NCBI RefSeq assembly: GCF_017104565.1
Contig: NZ_JAAGPD010000045.1
Location: 27,304-91,303 of the forward strand
Length of the DNA stretch: 64,000 nucleotides
Direction of reading: 5' to 3'
Origin: Paraburkholderia sp. Tr-20389
GTDB taxonomy: Bacteria > Pseudomonadota > Gammaproteobacteria > Burkholderiales > Burkholderiaceae
Part shown: in pieces, positions 28,875-38,066 of the stretch
Numbering within the stretch: the stretch's first letter is position 1
Layout of the letters: each line of letters opens with the position of its first letter
Translations under genes and position numbers: made by a program
The notes under the pieces: model-generated
Seen by the model: the letters and a program-made list of their open reading frames with translations, nothing else
The model's database searches: none
Told to the model about the DNA's origin: nothing

Positions 28875-29846
28875 TTAGAGTGCGGCGCTCGCGAGACGCT
28901 CGCGGAGAATGCGCTCGAAATGACCGGGGTCGTGTGGCTTGAGCAGTTCGGCGGCGCGCGGCATATGGAAATCATACAGGCGCGAGACCCAGAAACGATA
29001 CGCGCCCGCGCGCAACATGTCGCCCCAGTGCCGGGTTTCGGCGGGCGTGAACGGACGAACCGTCTGATAGGCGCGCAACATGCCTTCGACGCGCGCTTCG
29101 TCGAGCTTGCCCGTGGCCAGGTCGACGCACCAGTCGTTCACGGTGACGGCGACGTCGAACAGCCACTTGTCGCAGCCCGCGAAGTAGAAATCGAAGAAGC
29201 CGCCCAGTTCGACTTCATGATGCGTGCCGGGCGCCGCGTGCGCGAACAGCACGTTGTCGCGGAACAGGTCGCAATGGCACGGGCCTTCGGGCAGCGACGC
29301 GTAATCGGCCGACGCGAAGAACGCTTGCTGATGCGCGAGTTCTTCTGTGAGCAGCGCGCGCTGCGCGTTCGACAGAAACGGCACGATGCTCGGCACCGTG
29401 TCCTGCCACCACGGCAGGCTGCGCAGATTCGGCTGATGATGCGCGAAGTCGCGTCCAGCAAGGTGCAGGCGCGCGAGCATCTGCCCCACTTCGACGCAGT
29501 GCGCGACGCCTGGCGCCAGCTCAGGCGCGCCGTCGAGCTTCGTGACGATGGTCGCGGGCTTGCCGTTGAGCATGCCGAACAGCGCGCCGTCGTCGCGCGG
29601 CATCGGGTCCGGCACGGGCACGCGGTGCGAGGCCAGATGGCGCATCAGATCGAGATAGAAAGGCAACTGCTGCGCAGTCAGCTTTTCGAAGATCGTGAGG
29701 ACGTACTCGCCGCGCGTGGTCGTCAGAAAGAAATTGCTGTTCTCGATACCGGATGTAATGCCGCGAAATTCGACGACTTCGCCGAGATCGTAGTGGCGCA
29801 TCCAATCTGCGAGTTGGGCTTCGGTGACAGCGGTGAAAACGGCCAT
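28875..29846 (-). CDS. thrB: homoserine kinase, APH-fold type
   Basis: A 323-residue kinase of the aminoglycoside phosphotransferase fold used as homoserine kinase in beta- and many gamma-proteobacteria instead of the GHMP type. It starts [20 protein letters not shown]; nucleotide-binding [20 protein letters not shown]; catalytic loop [14 protein letters not shown]; metal-binding [19 protein letters not shown]. It phosphorylates homoserine in threonine synthesis. The upstream ATG region (to 29906) is open but does not look like the family start. Confidence 0.92.
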   Translation of the reverse strand: MAVFTAVTEAQLADWMRHYDLGEVVEFRGITSGIENSNFFLTTTRGEYVLTIFEKLTAQQLPFYLDLMRHLASHRVPVPDPMPRDDGALFGMLNGKPATIVTKLDGAPELAPGVAHCVEVGQMLARLHLAGRDFAHHQPNLRSLPWWQDTVPSIVPFLSNAQRALLTEELAHQQAFFASADYASLPEGPCHCDLFRDNVLFAHAAPGTHHEVELGGFFDFYFAGCDKWLFDVAVTVNDWCVDLATGKLDEARVEGMLRAYQTVRPFTPAETRHWGDMLRAGAYRFWVSRLYDFHMPRAAELLKPHDPGHFERILRERLASAAL

Positions 29847-29946
29847 GCGTGGGGACGTCGAATCAGGTTGATCGGCTGGCGTAATGCCAGTGGCAAGTGG
29901 AACCAAGCGGGTTGAAAGCGTCGTGAGGGCGCTTCGGCTTGACGCA

Positions 29947-29978
29947 AAACCGGCGCGCGTCTTGCGACGGCGCGCCGG
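29947..29978 (-). terminator. terminator after the DUF2782 gene
   Basis: On the minus strand a GC-rich stem (CCGGCGCG pairing with CGCGCCGG, extended by CGTC/GACG around a GCAA loop) is followed by TTTTGCG. It lies 10 bases after the stop of the DUF2782 gene and separates it from thrB. Confidence 0.7.
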
Positions 29979-29988
29979 CTCGGGTGGA

Positions 29989-30393
29989 TCAGTAATGCAG
30001 GTTCACGGACGGCAGTCGCGCGGGCGGCTTGCCGGATTCGTAGACGCGCGGCGACGTGTCGGCGGGCGCGCTCATCTGGTAGCGCGTGCCGAAGTTCGAG
30101 CGCACGTCGATTTCGACGGGCTTGCCCTTGTCGCGGTATTCGGTGATTTCGGTGCCGTTGCCGCTGCGTTCGTAGTAGCTCGGCGTGCGCGGCTGGTTGA
30201 TCTCGACTTTCGAGCTGACTTCGGCCGCGGGACGGTTGATCGCTCTCAGATCCGGCAGGCCGGCCCGTTCGTTGGCTTCGGCTTGAGCGTCTGCGGCTGC
30301 CTTGTCTTGTGCGGACGGGGCAGGCTGGGCAGCCATCGCGACGCCGCTGACGGCCAGCATCAGCGCAACTGCGACGGGGAAGAGCGGCTTCAT
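29989..30393 (-). CDS. DUF2782-domain exported protein
   Basis: A 134-residue protein with a signal peptide ([20 protein letters not shown], cleaved near AMAA). The conserved C-terminal core is [20 protein letters not shown], then [10 protein letters not shown], matching DUF2782, a family of small periplasmic proteins usually encoded next to thrB/polA in beta-proteobacteria. Function unknown. GGAGA precedes ATG 30393; the terminator 29947-29978 follows. Confidence 0.85.
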   Translation of the reverse strand: MKPLFPVAVALMLAVSGVAMAAQPAPSAQDKAAADAQAEANERAGLPDLRAINRPAAEVSSKVEINQPRTPSYYERSGNGTEITEYRDKGKPVEIDVRSNFGTRYQMSAPADTSPRVYESGKPPARLPSVNLHY

Positions 30394-30614
30394 GGTGTTT
30401 CTCCGATTAGGTGGCCCAATTCTAGCAAATCCACTGCTGCCCACGGGCATGAGTCACGGGCGATCGCCTTATTTTGCGCGCTTCCCGCGCGGCCTGCAGA
30501 AAGCGCGCTGCTGCGTGGGAGCCACCGCGCAAAAACTGTCGATACGTGGGCACCACGTCATCGGCAGGCAGGGGTTCCGTGGTAATGTCGTTGCATCAAT
30601 CGAGGCGAACGAAG

Positions 30615-32141
30615 ATGAACTACGAGACCAATCAACGCGCGGTGCACGTGCCCGCCAATGCGTTCCCGACCGAGGCCTTCGACGACGCAGCTGACGCCGT
30701 CACGCGCCTGTCCGCCATCTATGAAGCGAACACGTCGTTCCTGCGCGACGCGTTCGCGCGCTACCGCCGCAACGAGCCGTTCGACCGGCGCGTGCGCGCG
30801 TGCTATCCGTTCGTGCGGGTGCGCACGGAGACCAACACGCATGTCGACTCGCGCCGCTCGTATGGCTTCGTCGCGGGTCCGGGCGTGTTCGAGACGACGG
30901 TCACGCGGCCCGATCTGTTCGGCAATTACTATCGCGAGCAACTGCGCCTGCTGGTGAAGAACCATCATGTGTCGGTGGAAGTGGGTGTGTCCGACCAGCC
31001 CATTCCCATTCACTTCGCATTCGCGGAAGGCATTCACCTCGAAGGCGATCTGGACCGCGAGCGCCTGCTCGCGATGCGCGACGTGTTCGATGCGCCCGAT
31101 CTCGCGCTGCTCGACGACCGCATCGTCAACGGCACGTACGAGCCGCTGCCGGGCGAGCCGCATCCGCTCGCGCTGTTCACGGCGGCGCGCGTCGACTTCT
31201 CGCTGCACCGGCTCAAGCACTACACGGCGACGTCGCCGACGCATTGCCAGAACTACGTGCTGTACACGAACTATCAGTTCTATATCGACGAATTCGTGAA
31301 GCTCGGTCGCACGATGATGACGAAGACCGACGACGCCGATCTGCGCGCGTACCGCAGCGAGTACACGTCGTTCGTCGAACCGGGCGACGTGATCACGTAC
31401 AACGCGAATCTCGGCGAGCAGGAAGACGAGGGCCACGCGCCGCCGCGCCTGCCGCAGATGCCCGCGTATCACCTGAAGCGCGCGGACGGCAGCGGCATCA
31501 CGATGGTCAACATCGGCGTCGGTCCGTCGAATGCGAAGACGATCACCGATCACATCGCGGTGCTGCGTCCGCATGCGTGGATCATGCTCGGCCACTGCGC
31601 GGGGCTGCGCAATACGCAACGTCTCGGCGACTACGTGCTGGCGCACGGCTATGTGCGCGAGGATCACGTGCTCGACGACGATTTGCCGTTGTGGGTGCCG
31701 ATTCCGGCGCTCGCCGAAGTGCAGGTCGCGCTCGAGCGGGCCGTGGCGCAGGTCACGCAGCTCGACGGCGCCGAACTCAAGCGCGTGATGCGCACGGGCA
31801 CGGTCGCGAGCGTCGATAACCGCAACTGGGAGCTGCGCGATCATCGCGAGCCGGTGCTGCGTCTGTCGCAAAGCCGCGCCATCGCGCTCGACATGGAAAG
31901 CGCGACCATCGCGGCGAACGGCTTCCGGTTTCGCGTGCCGTACGGCACGCTGCTATGCGTGTCGGACAAGCCCTTGCACGGCGAGTTGAAGTTGCCGGGC
32001 ATGGCGGACCAGTTCTATCGCGCGCAAGTCGATCAGCATCTGCAGATCGGCGTGAAAGCGATGGAGATTCTGCGCACCAACGGCTTGCATAAGCTGCATA
32101 GCCGGAAGCTGCGCAGCTTTGCAGAGGTAGCGTTCCAGTAA
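30615..32141 (+). CDS. amn: AMP nucleosidase
   Basis: A 508-residue AMP nucleosidase, which hydrolyses AMP to adenine and ribose 5-phosphate and so adjusts the adenylate pool. The N-terminal regulatory domain (to about 270) precedes the nucleoside phosphorylase-like catalytic domain with GITMVNIGVGPSNAKTITDH, AWIMLGHCAGLRNTQRLGDY and ALDMESATIAANGFRFRVPY, the last carrying the purine-binding Glu. Length fits E. coli Amn (484) with a slightly longer N-terminus. ATG 30615 follows GAACGAAG. Divergent from the DUF2782 gene, monocistronic. Confidence 0.95.
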   Translation: MNYETNQRAVHVPANAFPTEAFDDAADAVTRLSAIYEANTSFLRDAFARYRRNEPFDRRVRACYPFVRVRTETNTHVDSRRSYGFVAGPGVFETTVTRPDLFGNYYREQLRLLVKNHHVSVEVGVSDQPIPIHFAFAEGIHLEGDLDRERLLAMRDVFDAPDLALLDDRIVNGTYEPLPGEPHPLALFTAARVDFSLHRLKHYTATSPTHCQNYVLYTNYQFYIDEFVKLGRTMMTKTDDADLRAYRSEYTSFVEPGDVITYNANLGEQEDEGHAPPRLPQMPAYHLKRADGSGITMVNIGVGPSNAKTITDHIAVLRPHAWIMLGHCAGLRNTQRLGDYVLAHGYVREDHVLDDDLPLWVPIPALAEVQVALERAVAQVTQLDGAELKRVMRTGTVASVDNRNWELRDHREPVLRLSQSRAIALDMESATIAANGFRFRVPYGTLLCVSDKPLHGELKLPGMADQFYRAQVDQHLQIGVKAMEILRTNGLHKLHSRKLRSFAEVAFQ

Positions 32142-32154
32142 GCGTTCGGGCACG

Positions 32155-32685
32155 TTAAACGTACGGGAGTGCGACAAGCCCCGCCAACGCTCCGCCTCCC
32201 AGCAGCCACAACGGGTGAATGCGCGTCTTGAATCCAAGCGCCGCGCACGCACCCGTGATCGCCCACGCGAGCCACGACGCATCCGACGACAGAGCGATCA
32301 GCAATGCGCTCGATGCGACGAGCCCGGCCGTCACGGGCACGAGCCCTTTCTGCGCGACGCGCCGCCACGGGCGATCCTTGAAGCGGTTCCACGCATGCAT
32401 CGCGAGTATCGTGACGACGGACGACGGTCCGAATTTCGCCAGCGACGTCACCAGCATCCCCGCCCAGCCGGCCACGTGCCAGCCGACCAGTGTGACGACC
32501 ATCATGTTCGGTCCGGGCGCGGCCTGCGCCAGCGCGAAGAGCGCGCTGAACTCGCTGGCGGGCATCCAGTGATGCACTTCGACGACCTGCCGCTGCATCT
32601 CCGGCAGGATCGTATTGCCGCCGCCGAAGGCGAGCAGCGAGAGCTGGCTGAAAATGACGGCGAGCGCGATCAGCGTTTCGATCAT
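32155..32685 (-). CDS. chromate transporter, second half-protein
   Basis: A 176-residue short-chain CHR protein with about five helices. Family traits: LLAFGGGNTILPEMQRQVVE near the N-terminus and ALAQAAPGPNMMVV, the pattern FGGG...AxAxPGP that defines CHR transporters. It works with the half-protein encoded just upstream, overlapping by 4 bases (ATGA), to form a chromate or sulfate-like anion exporter in the inner membrane. The actual substrate may not be chromate. Confidence 0.9.
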   Translation of the reverse strand: MIETLIALAVIFSQLSLLAFGGGNTILPEMQRQVVEVHHWMPASEFSALFALAQAAPGPNMMVVTLVGWHVAGWAGMLVTSLAKFGPSSVVTILAMHAWNRFKDRPWRRVAQKGLVPVTAGLVASSALLIALSSDASWLAWAITGACAALGFKTRIHPLWLLGGGALAGLVALPYV

Positions 32686-33290
32686 TTCGACACCTCGTTT
32701 TGACGCGCATTCGCGCTTGCCGCCTTCGTCCGTTCCACACGCGATGCAACGAAGATGCTGAGCGGCGTCAGCACGAGCATCGTCGGCAATAGCGGGAAGC
32801 GCAGCAGCGCAATCGCGACGAAACCGAGCGCGGCGATCGTCGCGGCGCGCGGGTCGTGGCGCAGCGGCATCAGAATCTTGATGGCCATCGCGACCAGCAG
32901 CCCCGCCGCCGCGGCGGCCAGGCCGGCGAACAGATGCTTGATGTGCGGATCGTTCTGCGTGTGTTCGTACAGCACGCCGAGTGCGATCACGACCAGCGAA
33001 GGCCCGGCGATCAGGCCGAGTATGCCCGCCAGCGCGCCGCGCAAACCGCGAAACTTCATGCCGAGCGCCACGGACAGATTGATCACGTTGCCGCCCGGCA
33101 GGAATTGGCACAGGCCGAGCAGATCGGTGAATTCGGCGGCGCTCAGCCAGCGCCGCTGGTCGACGATGGTTCGCCGCGCCAGCGGCAGCGCGCCGCCGAA
33201 CGACGTGAGCCCCAGGCCCAGAAAGCCCATGAAGATTTCGCGCGTGGTCGGAGCGGGCGTGTGCTCCGGCGCGTCGGGGTGCTGATCCAT
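32682..33290 (-). CDS. chromate transporter, first half-protein
   Basis: A 202-residue short-chain CHR protein with about six helices. Shared motif GLTSFGGALPLARRTIVDQR then LGLCQFLPGGNVINL, corresponding to the FGG and PG motifs of the CHR family. The two halves are unequal and of opposite topology in known pairs and probably form a heterodimer. A LysR regulator gene is divergent, 98 bases away, with a palindrome next to its start. Confidence 0.9.
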   Translation of the reverse strand: MDQHPDAPEHTPAPTTREIFMGFLGLGLTSFGGALPLARRTIVDQRRWLSAAEFTDLLGLCQFLPGGNVINLSVALGMKFRGLRGALAGILGLIAGPSLVVIALGVLYEHTQNDPHIKHLFAGLAAAAAGLLVAMAIKILMPLRHDPRAATIAALGFVAIALLRFPLLPTMLVLTPLSIFVASRVERTKAASANARQNEVSK

Positions 33291-33367
33291 GACGTTCACT
33301 ATCCGGTACAAGGCGTGAAGATTAGCGCTGTTCGACCCGCGTTCAAAACGATTTCTTGGGCAAGTCT

Positions 33368-33386
33368 TTGTGATCTAGAATCACAA
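33368..33386. promoter_or_regulatory. perfect palindrome just before the LysR start
   Basis: TTGTGATCTAGAATCACAA has 7-base exact arms around CTAGA, ending two bases before the LysR ATG at 33389. Binding here would block translation initiation or transcription of the LysR gene; it lies in the shared region with the chromate transporter pair. Confidence 0.6.
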
Positions 33387-33388
33387 GG

Positions 33389-34312
33389 ATGAACCGCAAG
33401 CTTCCTCCCTTTCCGGCGCTGCGCGCCTTCGAAGCCGCGGCGCGGCACGACAGCTTCACGGCCGCCGCCGACGAACTCCATGTGACGCACGGTGCAATCA
33501 GCCGGCAGGTTGCCGCGTTCGAGGCGTGGGTCGGCGTGCAGGTGTTTCATCGCAACGGCAAGCGCGTGCGGCTCACGGAAGACGGCCGGCGTTATCTGTC
33601 GAAGATTCAGGCCGCGTTCGACAGCATCGCGGCCGCGACCGATCAGCTGCGCGACACGGGCGTCGTGCATGTGCTGCGCGTCAATGCGCTGCCTACGTTC
33701 GCGATGAAGTGGCTGCTGCCGAGGCTGTCGCAGTTTCAGCGGATGGCGCCGAACGTCGAGTTGCGGCTCGCGACCTCGAATGCGCCCGTCGAGACATTGG
33801 AGAGCTTCGACGTCGCCGTGCGACGCGGGCCCGCGCACTGGCCCAATTGCGTGAGCGGACAGTTTCTGGAAGAAATCGAAATTCCGGTGTGCAGTCCGGC
33901 GCTGCTGCAACGCATGCCGATTCATAACGCTGACGATCTCGCGCGGCACGTATTGCTGCATTCGGATACGCGCCCCGATGCATGGCATCACTGGCTGCAG
34001 GCCGCGGGCGTCAAGGCGAAGTGCCGCAAGAAACAGTCGTTCGACCATTTCTATCTGGCGTTGCAGGCAGCCGTGGACGGATTGGGCGTCGCGCTCGGTC
34101 CGTTGCCGCTCGTCGACGAGGAGTTGAAATCCGGGCGGCTCGTCACGCCGCTCGATGGGCCGCGCATCGACGTGCGTGGCTATTGGTGGGTCGCGCGGCG
34201 CGAAGTAGCGAATGCGCCGCTCGTCGAGCAGTTCTGCCGCTGGCTCGAAGCGCAGGCGGCGAACGATGCGCGTGCACCGTTCGCCGCCCGCCCATCAGAT
34301 AGTCACAGATAG
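33389..34312 (+). CDS. LysR-family regulator (GcvA-like)
   Basis: A 307-residue LysR-type regulator of the GcvA subgroup: PPFPALRAFEAAARHDSFTA, then ADELHVTHGAISRQV, typical of this group. Effector domain from about residue 92 (VLRVNALPTFAMKWLLPRL). It is divergent from the chromate transporter genes and probably regulates them. Its 3' end overlaps the convergent LOG-family gene by 10 bases. Confidence 0.9.
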   Translation: MNRKLPPFPALRAFEAAARHDSFTAAADELHVTHGAISRQVAAFEAWVGVQVFHRNGKRVRLTEDGRRYLSKIQAAFDSIAAATDQLRDTGVVHVLRVNALPTFAMKWLLPRLSQFQRMAPNVELRLATSNAPVETLESFDVAVRRGPAHWPNCVSGQFLEEIEIPVCSPALLQRMPIHNADDLARHVLLHSDTRPDAWHHWLQAAGVKAKCRKKQSFDHFYLALQAAVDGLGVALGPLPLVDEELKSGRLVTPLDGPRIDVRGYWWVARREVANAPLVEQFCRWLEAQAANDARAPFAARPSDSHR

Positions 34313-35046
34313 AACATCCGGTCTTCGTCCGACTTCGACGGATGCGCTTCCGGCTCTTCGCGCTCTTCGTAGAACGCGAGCACCGCTTCGAGCACCTGGT
34401 CGGGATCGTCGATCACCTGCATCAGGTTCATGTCGTCGGGATTGATGAGGCCCATCGGCACCAGTTGCGATTCGAACCACGCGAGCAGGCCCTTCCAGAA
34501 CTCCGCGCCGACGAGAATGATGGGCACATGGCGCGACTTCTTCGTCTGAATGAGCGTGAGCACTTCGGCCAGTTCGTCGAGCGTGCCGAAGCCGCCCGGC
34601 ATCACGATCACGGCATCCGAGTTCTTCACGAACGTGACTTTGCGCGTGAAGAAGTGACGGAAGCGCAACGAGATATCTTGCCACTGGTTGCCCGATTGCT
34701 CGTGCGGCAGCTCGATGTTCAGACCGACGGACGGCGCCTTGCCGGCATGCGCGCCTTTATTGGCCGCTTCCATGATGCCGGGGCCGCCGCCGGAGATCAC
34801 GGCGAAGCCCGCGTCGGAGAGCTTGCGCGCGATCGTCGTGGCCAGTTTGTAGTACGGCGAGTTCGGTTTCAGACGCGCCGAACCATAGATGCTCACGGCC
34901 GGGCGGATCTCCGACAGGTACTCGGTCGCCTCGATAAACTCTGCCATAATCGTGAACATCTGCCACGATGCGCGGGCCTTCTTGGCTGTTGCGCGCTCTT
35001 GATCTGCGAGCGATCGCAGACTCGGAATCACTTTTCTCTTAGTCAT
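34303..35046 (-). CDS. TIGR00730-family Rossmann protein (LOG/PpnN-like)
   Basis: A 247-residue LOG-family protein. The nucleotide-binding region SIYGSARL and GFAVISGGGPGIMEAANKGA is followed by the family signature MPGGFGTLDELAEVLTL. Members are cytokinin-activating phosphoribohydrolases or pyrimidine/purine nucleotide 5'-monophosphate nucleosidases; here nucleotide cleavage is more likely than hormone synthesis. The first 30 or so residues (RSLADQERATAKKARASW) form a helical extension. Its start codon lies one base from polA on the other strand. Confidence 0.9.
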   Translation of the reverse strand: MTKRKVIPSLRSLADQERATAKKARASWQMFTIMAEFIEATEYLSEIRPAVSIYGSARLKPNSPYYKLATTIARKLSDAGFAVISGGGPGIMEAANKGAHAGKAPSVGLNIELPHEQSGNQWQDISLRFRHFFTRKVTFVKNSDAVIVMPGGFGTLDELAEVLTLIQTKKSRHVPIILVGAEFWKGLLAWFESQLVPMGLINPDDMNLMQVIDDPDQVLEAVLAFYEEREEPEAHPSKSDEDRMFYL

Positions 35047-35047
35047 A

Positions 35048-37795
35048 ATGCCTGAAGAACAGAACCTGGAAGGTAAGACCCTGCTATTGGTTGACGGTTC
35101 GAGTTATCTGTACCGGGCCTACCATGCGATGCCTGATTTGCGCGGTCCCGATGGCGGGCCAACCGGGGCGCTCTACGGGATCATCAACATGCTGCGCCGT
35201 ATGCGCAAGGAGGTTACGGCAGAGTATAGCGCGTGCGTGTTCGATGCCAAAGGCAAGACGTTTCGCGACGACTGGTATCCGCAGTACAAGGCGAACCGTC
35301 CGTCGATGCCCGAAGATCTCGCGAAGCAGATCGAGCCGATTCACGTCGCCGTGCGCTCGCTCGGCTGGCCGCTCCTGATGATCGACGGCGTCGAGGCCGA
35401 CGACGTGATCGGCACGCTTGCCAAGCGCGCCGAGGCGCGTGGCATGAACGTGATCGTATCCACAGGGGACAAGGATCTGGCTCAGCTCGTGACGGATCAT
35501 GTCACCCTCATCAATACGATGACGAACGAGAAGCTCGACCGCGAAGGCGTCGTGGCGAAGTTCGGCGTGCCGCCCGAGCGCATCGTCGATTATCTGTCGC
35601 TGATCGGCGATACCGTCGACAACGTGCCCGGCGTCGAGAAATGCGGCCCGAAAACGGCGATCAAATGGCTCACGCAATTTGACACCCTCGATGGCATCGT
35701 CGCACACGCAGACGAGATCAAAGGTGCGGTAGGAGACAATCTGCGACGTGCGCTCGACTTTCTGCCGATGGCGCGAAAGCTCGTCACGGTCGAAACGGAT
35801 TGCGACCTGACGGAGCACGTGATCTCGTTCGAGGACACGCTTCCCACCCGGCCCGAAGCGCGCGAAGAACTGCGCGACGTGTTCACGCGTCATGGCTTCA
35901 AGACGTGGCTGCGCGAAGTCGAAATCGCAGATGCGGTCGAAGGGCCCGAAACCGACGTGCCGCCCGCGCCCACTGTCGAAGGCGACGGCGCGCGCGAGTA
36001 CGACACCGTGCAGACGTGGGAGCAGTTCGACGCATGGCTCGCGAAGATCGACGCGGCCGGGATCACGTCGTTCGATACGGAAACGACGTCACTCGATCCG
36101 ATGGTCGCGCAGATCGTCGGCATTTCGATTGCGGTCGAAGCGGGCAAGGCGGCCTATATTCCCGTCGCGCATCGCGGGCCGGACGCACCCGTTCAGTTGC
36201 CGCGCGACGAAGTGCTCGCAAAGCTCAAACCGTGGCTCGAAAGCCGCGACAAAAAGAAAGTCGGCCAGCATCTGAAGTACGACGAGCAGGTGCTCGCGAA
36301 CTACGGCATTACGATGGACGGCATCGAGCACGACACGCTGTTGCAGTCGTACGTGCTCGAATCGCATCGTCCGCACGACATGGACAACCTCGCGCTGCGT
36401 CATCTCGGCCTGAAGACGATCAAGTACGAGGACGTGGCGGGCAAGGGCGCATCGCAGATCGGTTTCGATGAAGTGGCGCTGGACAAGGCCTCCGAATACG
36501 CAGCCGAAGATGCCGACATCACGTTGCGCCTGCATCAGGCGCTGTATCCGCAGATCGCTGCCGAAGTGCCGCTCGATCACGTGTACCGCAACATCGAAGT
36601 GCCGACGTCGCGTGTCCTGCGCAAGATGGAGCGCAACGGCGTGCTGATCGACGTCGAAAAGCTGCGCGTGCAAAGCAACGAGATCGCGACGCGTCTCGTC
36701 GAACTGGAACGCGAGGCGTATGAACTCGCGGGCGGCGAATTCAATCTCGGCTCGCCCAAACAGATCGGCCAGATTTTCTTCGAGAAGCTCGAACTGCCCG
36801 TCGTCAAGAAGACGCCGAGCGGCGCGCCATCCACTGATGAAGAGGTGTTGCAGAAGCTCGCCGAAGACTATCCGCTGCCGAAGACGATTCTCGAGCATCG
36901 CGGTCTGTCGAAGCTGAAGTCGACCTACACCGACAAGTTGCCGCGCATGGTCAACGCGAGCACAGGCCGCGTGCATACGAACTATGCGCAGGCCGTCGCG
37001 GTGACGGGGCGTCTCGCATCGAACGATCCGAATCTGCAGAACATTCCCGTGCGCACGGGCGAAGGCCGGCGCATTCGCGAGGCGTTCATCGCGCCGCCGG
37101 GACATAAGCTCGTGTCGGCGGATTACTCGCAGATCGAGTTGCGCATCATGGCGCATATTTCCGGCGACGAAGCGCTCCTGCGCGCGTTCAAGCAGGGCGA
37201 GGACATTCACCGCGCCACGGCTTCGGAAGTGTTCAGCGTGACGCCGCTCGAAGTGTCGAACGATCAGCGGCGCATTGCGAAGGTGATCAACTTCGGGCTG
37301 ATCTATGGCATGAGTTCGTTCGGCCTCGCGTCGAACCTGGGCATCACGCGCGATGCCGCGAAGCTGTACATCGACCGCTATTTCGCGCGTTATCCGGGCG
37401 TTGCCGCGTATATGGAGAACACCCGCACCAGCGCGAAGATGAAGGGCTACGTCGAAACCGTGTTCGGCCGCCGCCTGTGGCTGCCCGAGATCAACGGCGG
37501 CAACGGTCCGCGCCGCCAGGCCGCGGAGCGTGCAGCGATCAACGCGCCGATGCAGGGCACGGCCGCCGACCTGATCAAGCTGTCGATGATCGCGGTGCAG
37601 AAGTGGATCGAAGAGTCGCGCATCGGCACGCGCATGATCATGCAGGTGCACGACGAACTGATCCTCGAAGTGCCGGACGACGAACTCTCCGATGTACGCA
37701 AACGCTTGCCGGAACTGATGTGCGGCGTTGCGCAGTTGAAGGTGCCGCTCGTCGCCGAAGTGGGCGCGGGTGCGAACTGGGAGGAAGCGCATTAA
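35048..37795 (+). CDS. polA: DNA polymerase I
   Basis: A 915-residue PolA: 5'-3' nuclease domain (1 to about 295, LLLVDGSSYLYRAYHAMPDL), 3'-5' exonuclease with an intact DxE (Asp343/Glu345 in SFDTETTSLD) and a family A polymerase with motif A SADYSQIELRIMAHIS, the O-helix RRIAKVINFGLIYGMSSFG and motif C MQVHDELILEV. It fills gaps and removes RNA primers. The start aligns with E. coli PolA. There is no clear ribosome binding site; the upstream region is the coding sequence of the divergent LOG gene, so its promoter must lie within that gene. Confidence 0.97.
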   Translation: MPEEQNLEGKTLLLVDGSSYLYRAYHAMPDLRGPDGGPTGALYGIINMLRRMRKEVTAEYSACVFDAKGKTFRDDWYPQYKANRPSMPEDLAKQIEPIHVAVRSLGWPLLMIDGVEADDVIGTLAKRAEARGMNVIVSTGDKDLAQLVTDHVTLINTMTNEKLDREGVVAKFGVPPERIVDYLSLIGDTVDNVPGVEKCGPKTAIKWLTQFDTLDGIVAHADEIKGAVGDNLRRALDFLPMARKLVTVETDCDLTEHVISFEDTLPTRPEAREELRDVFTRHGFKTWLREVEIADAVEGPETDVPPAPTVEGDGAREYDTVQTWEQFDAWLAKIDAAGITSFDTETTSLDPMVAQIVGISIAVEAGKAAYIPVAHRGPDAPVQLPRDEVLAKLKPWLESRDKKKVGQHLKYDEQVLANYGITMDGIEHDTLLQSYVLESHRPHDMDNLALRHLGLKTIKYEDVAGKGASQIGFDEVALDKASEYAAEDADITLRLHQALYPQIAAEVPLDHVYRNIEVPTSRVLRKMERNGVLIDVEKLRVQSNEIATRLVELEREAYELAGGEFNLGSPKQIGQIFFEKLELPVVKKTPSGAPSTDEEVLQKLAEDYPLPKTILEHRGLSKLKSTYTDKLPRMVNASTGRVHTNYAQAVAVTGRLASNDPNLQNIPVRTGEGRRIREAFIAPPGHKLVSADYSQIELRIMAHISGDEALLRAFKQGEDIHRATASEVFSVTPLEVSNDQRRIAKVINFGLIYGMSSFGLASNLGITRDAAKLYIDRYFARYPGVAAYMENTRTSAKMKGYVETVFGRRLWLPEINGGNGPRRQAAERAAINAPMQGTAADLIKLSMIAVQKWIEESRIGTRMIMQVHDELILEVPDDELSDVRKRLPELMCGVAQLKVPLVAEVGAGANWEEAH

Positions 37796-38066
37796 GAAAG
37801 CGCGCTGAGCTGGCGACAGGCGTCAGCGAGGCGCTCGCTGGCATGTCAGTTGGGTATGTCATGCCACACTGACACAGCATTGTTGCTTCTTCAGGTCAAT
37901 GGGATAACGTCGCTCGCATGTCACAGTTTGGTTTTGACAGGCTTGTGACTTGTCCCCTTGCTCGCCGACAATCGACAGAACGCGAATAAAAACAAAAAAG
38001 CGGCCGCACTCGCGCGACGCGTGCCGCATCGACGCACAACTTTATCGGTCAATACGGAGAGTTCTG

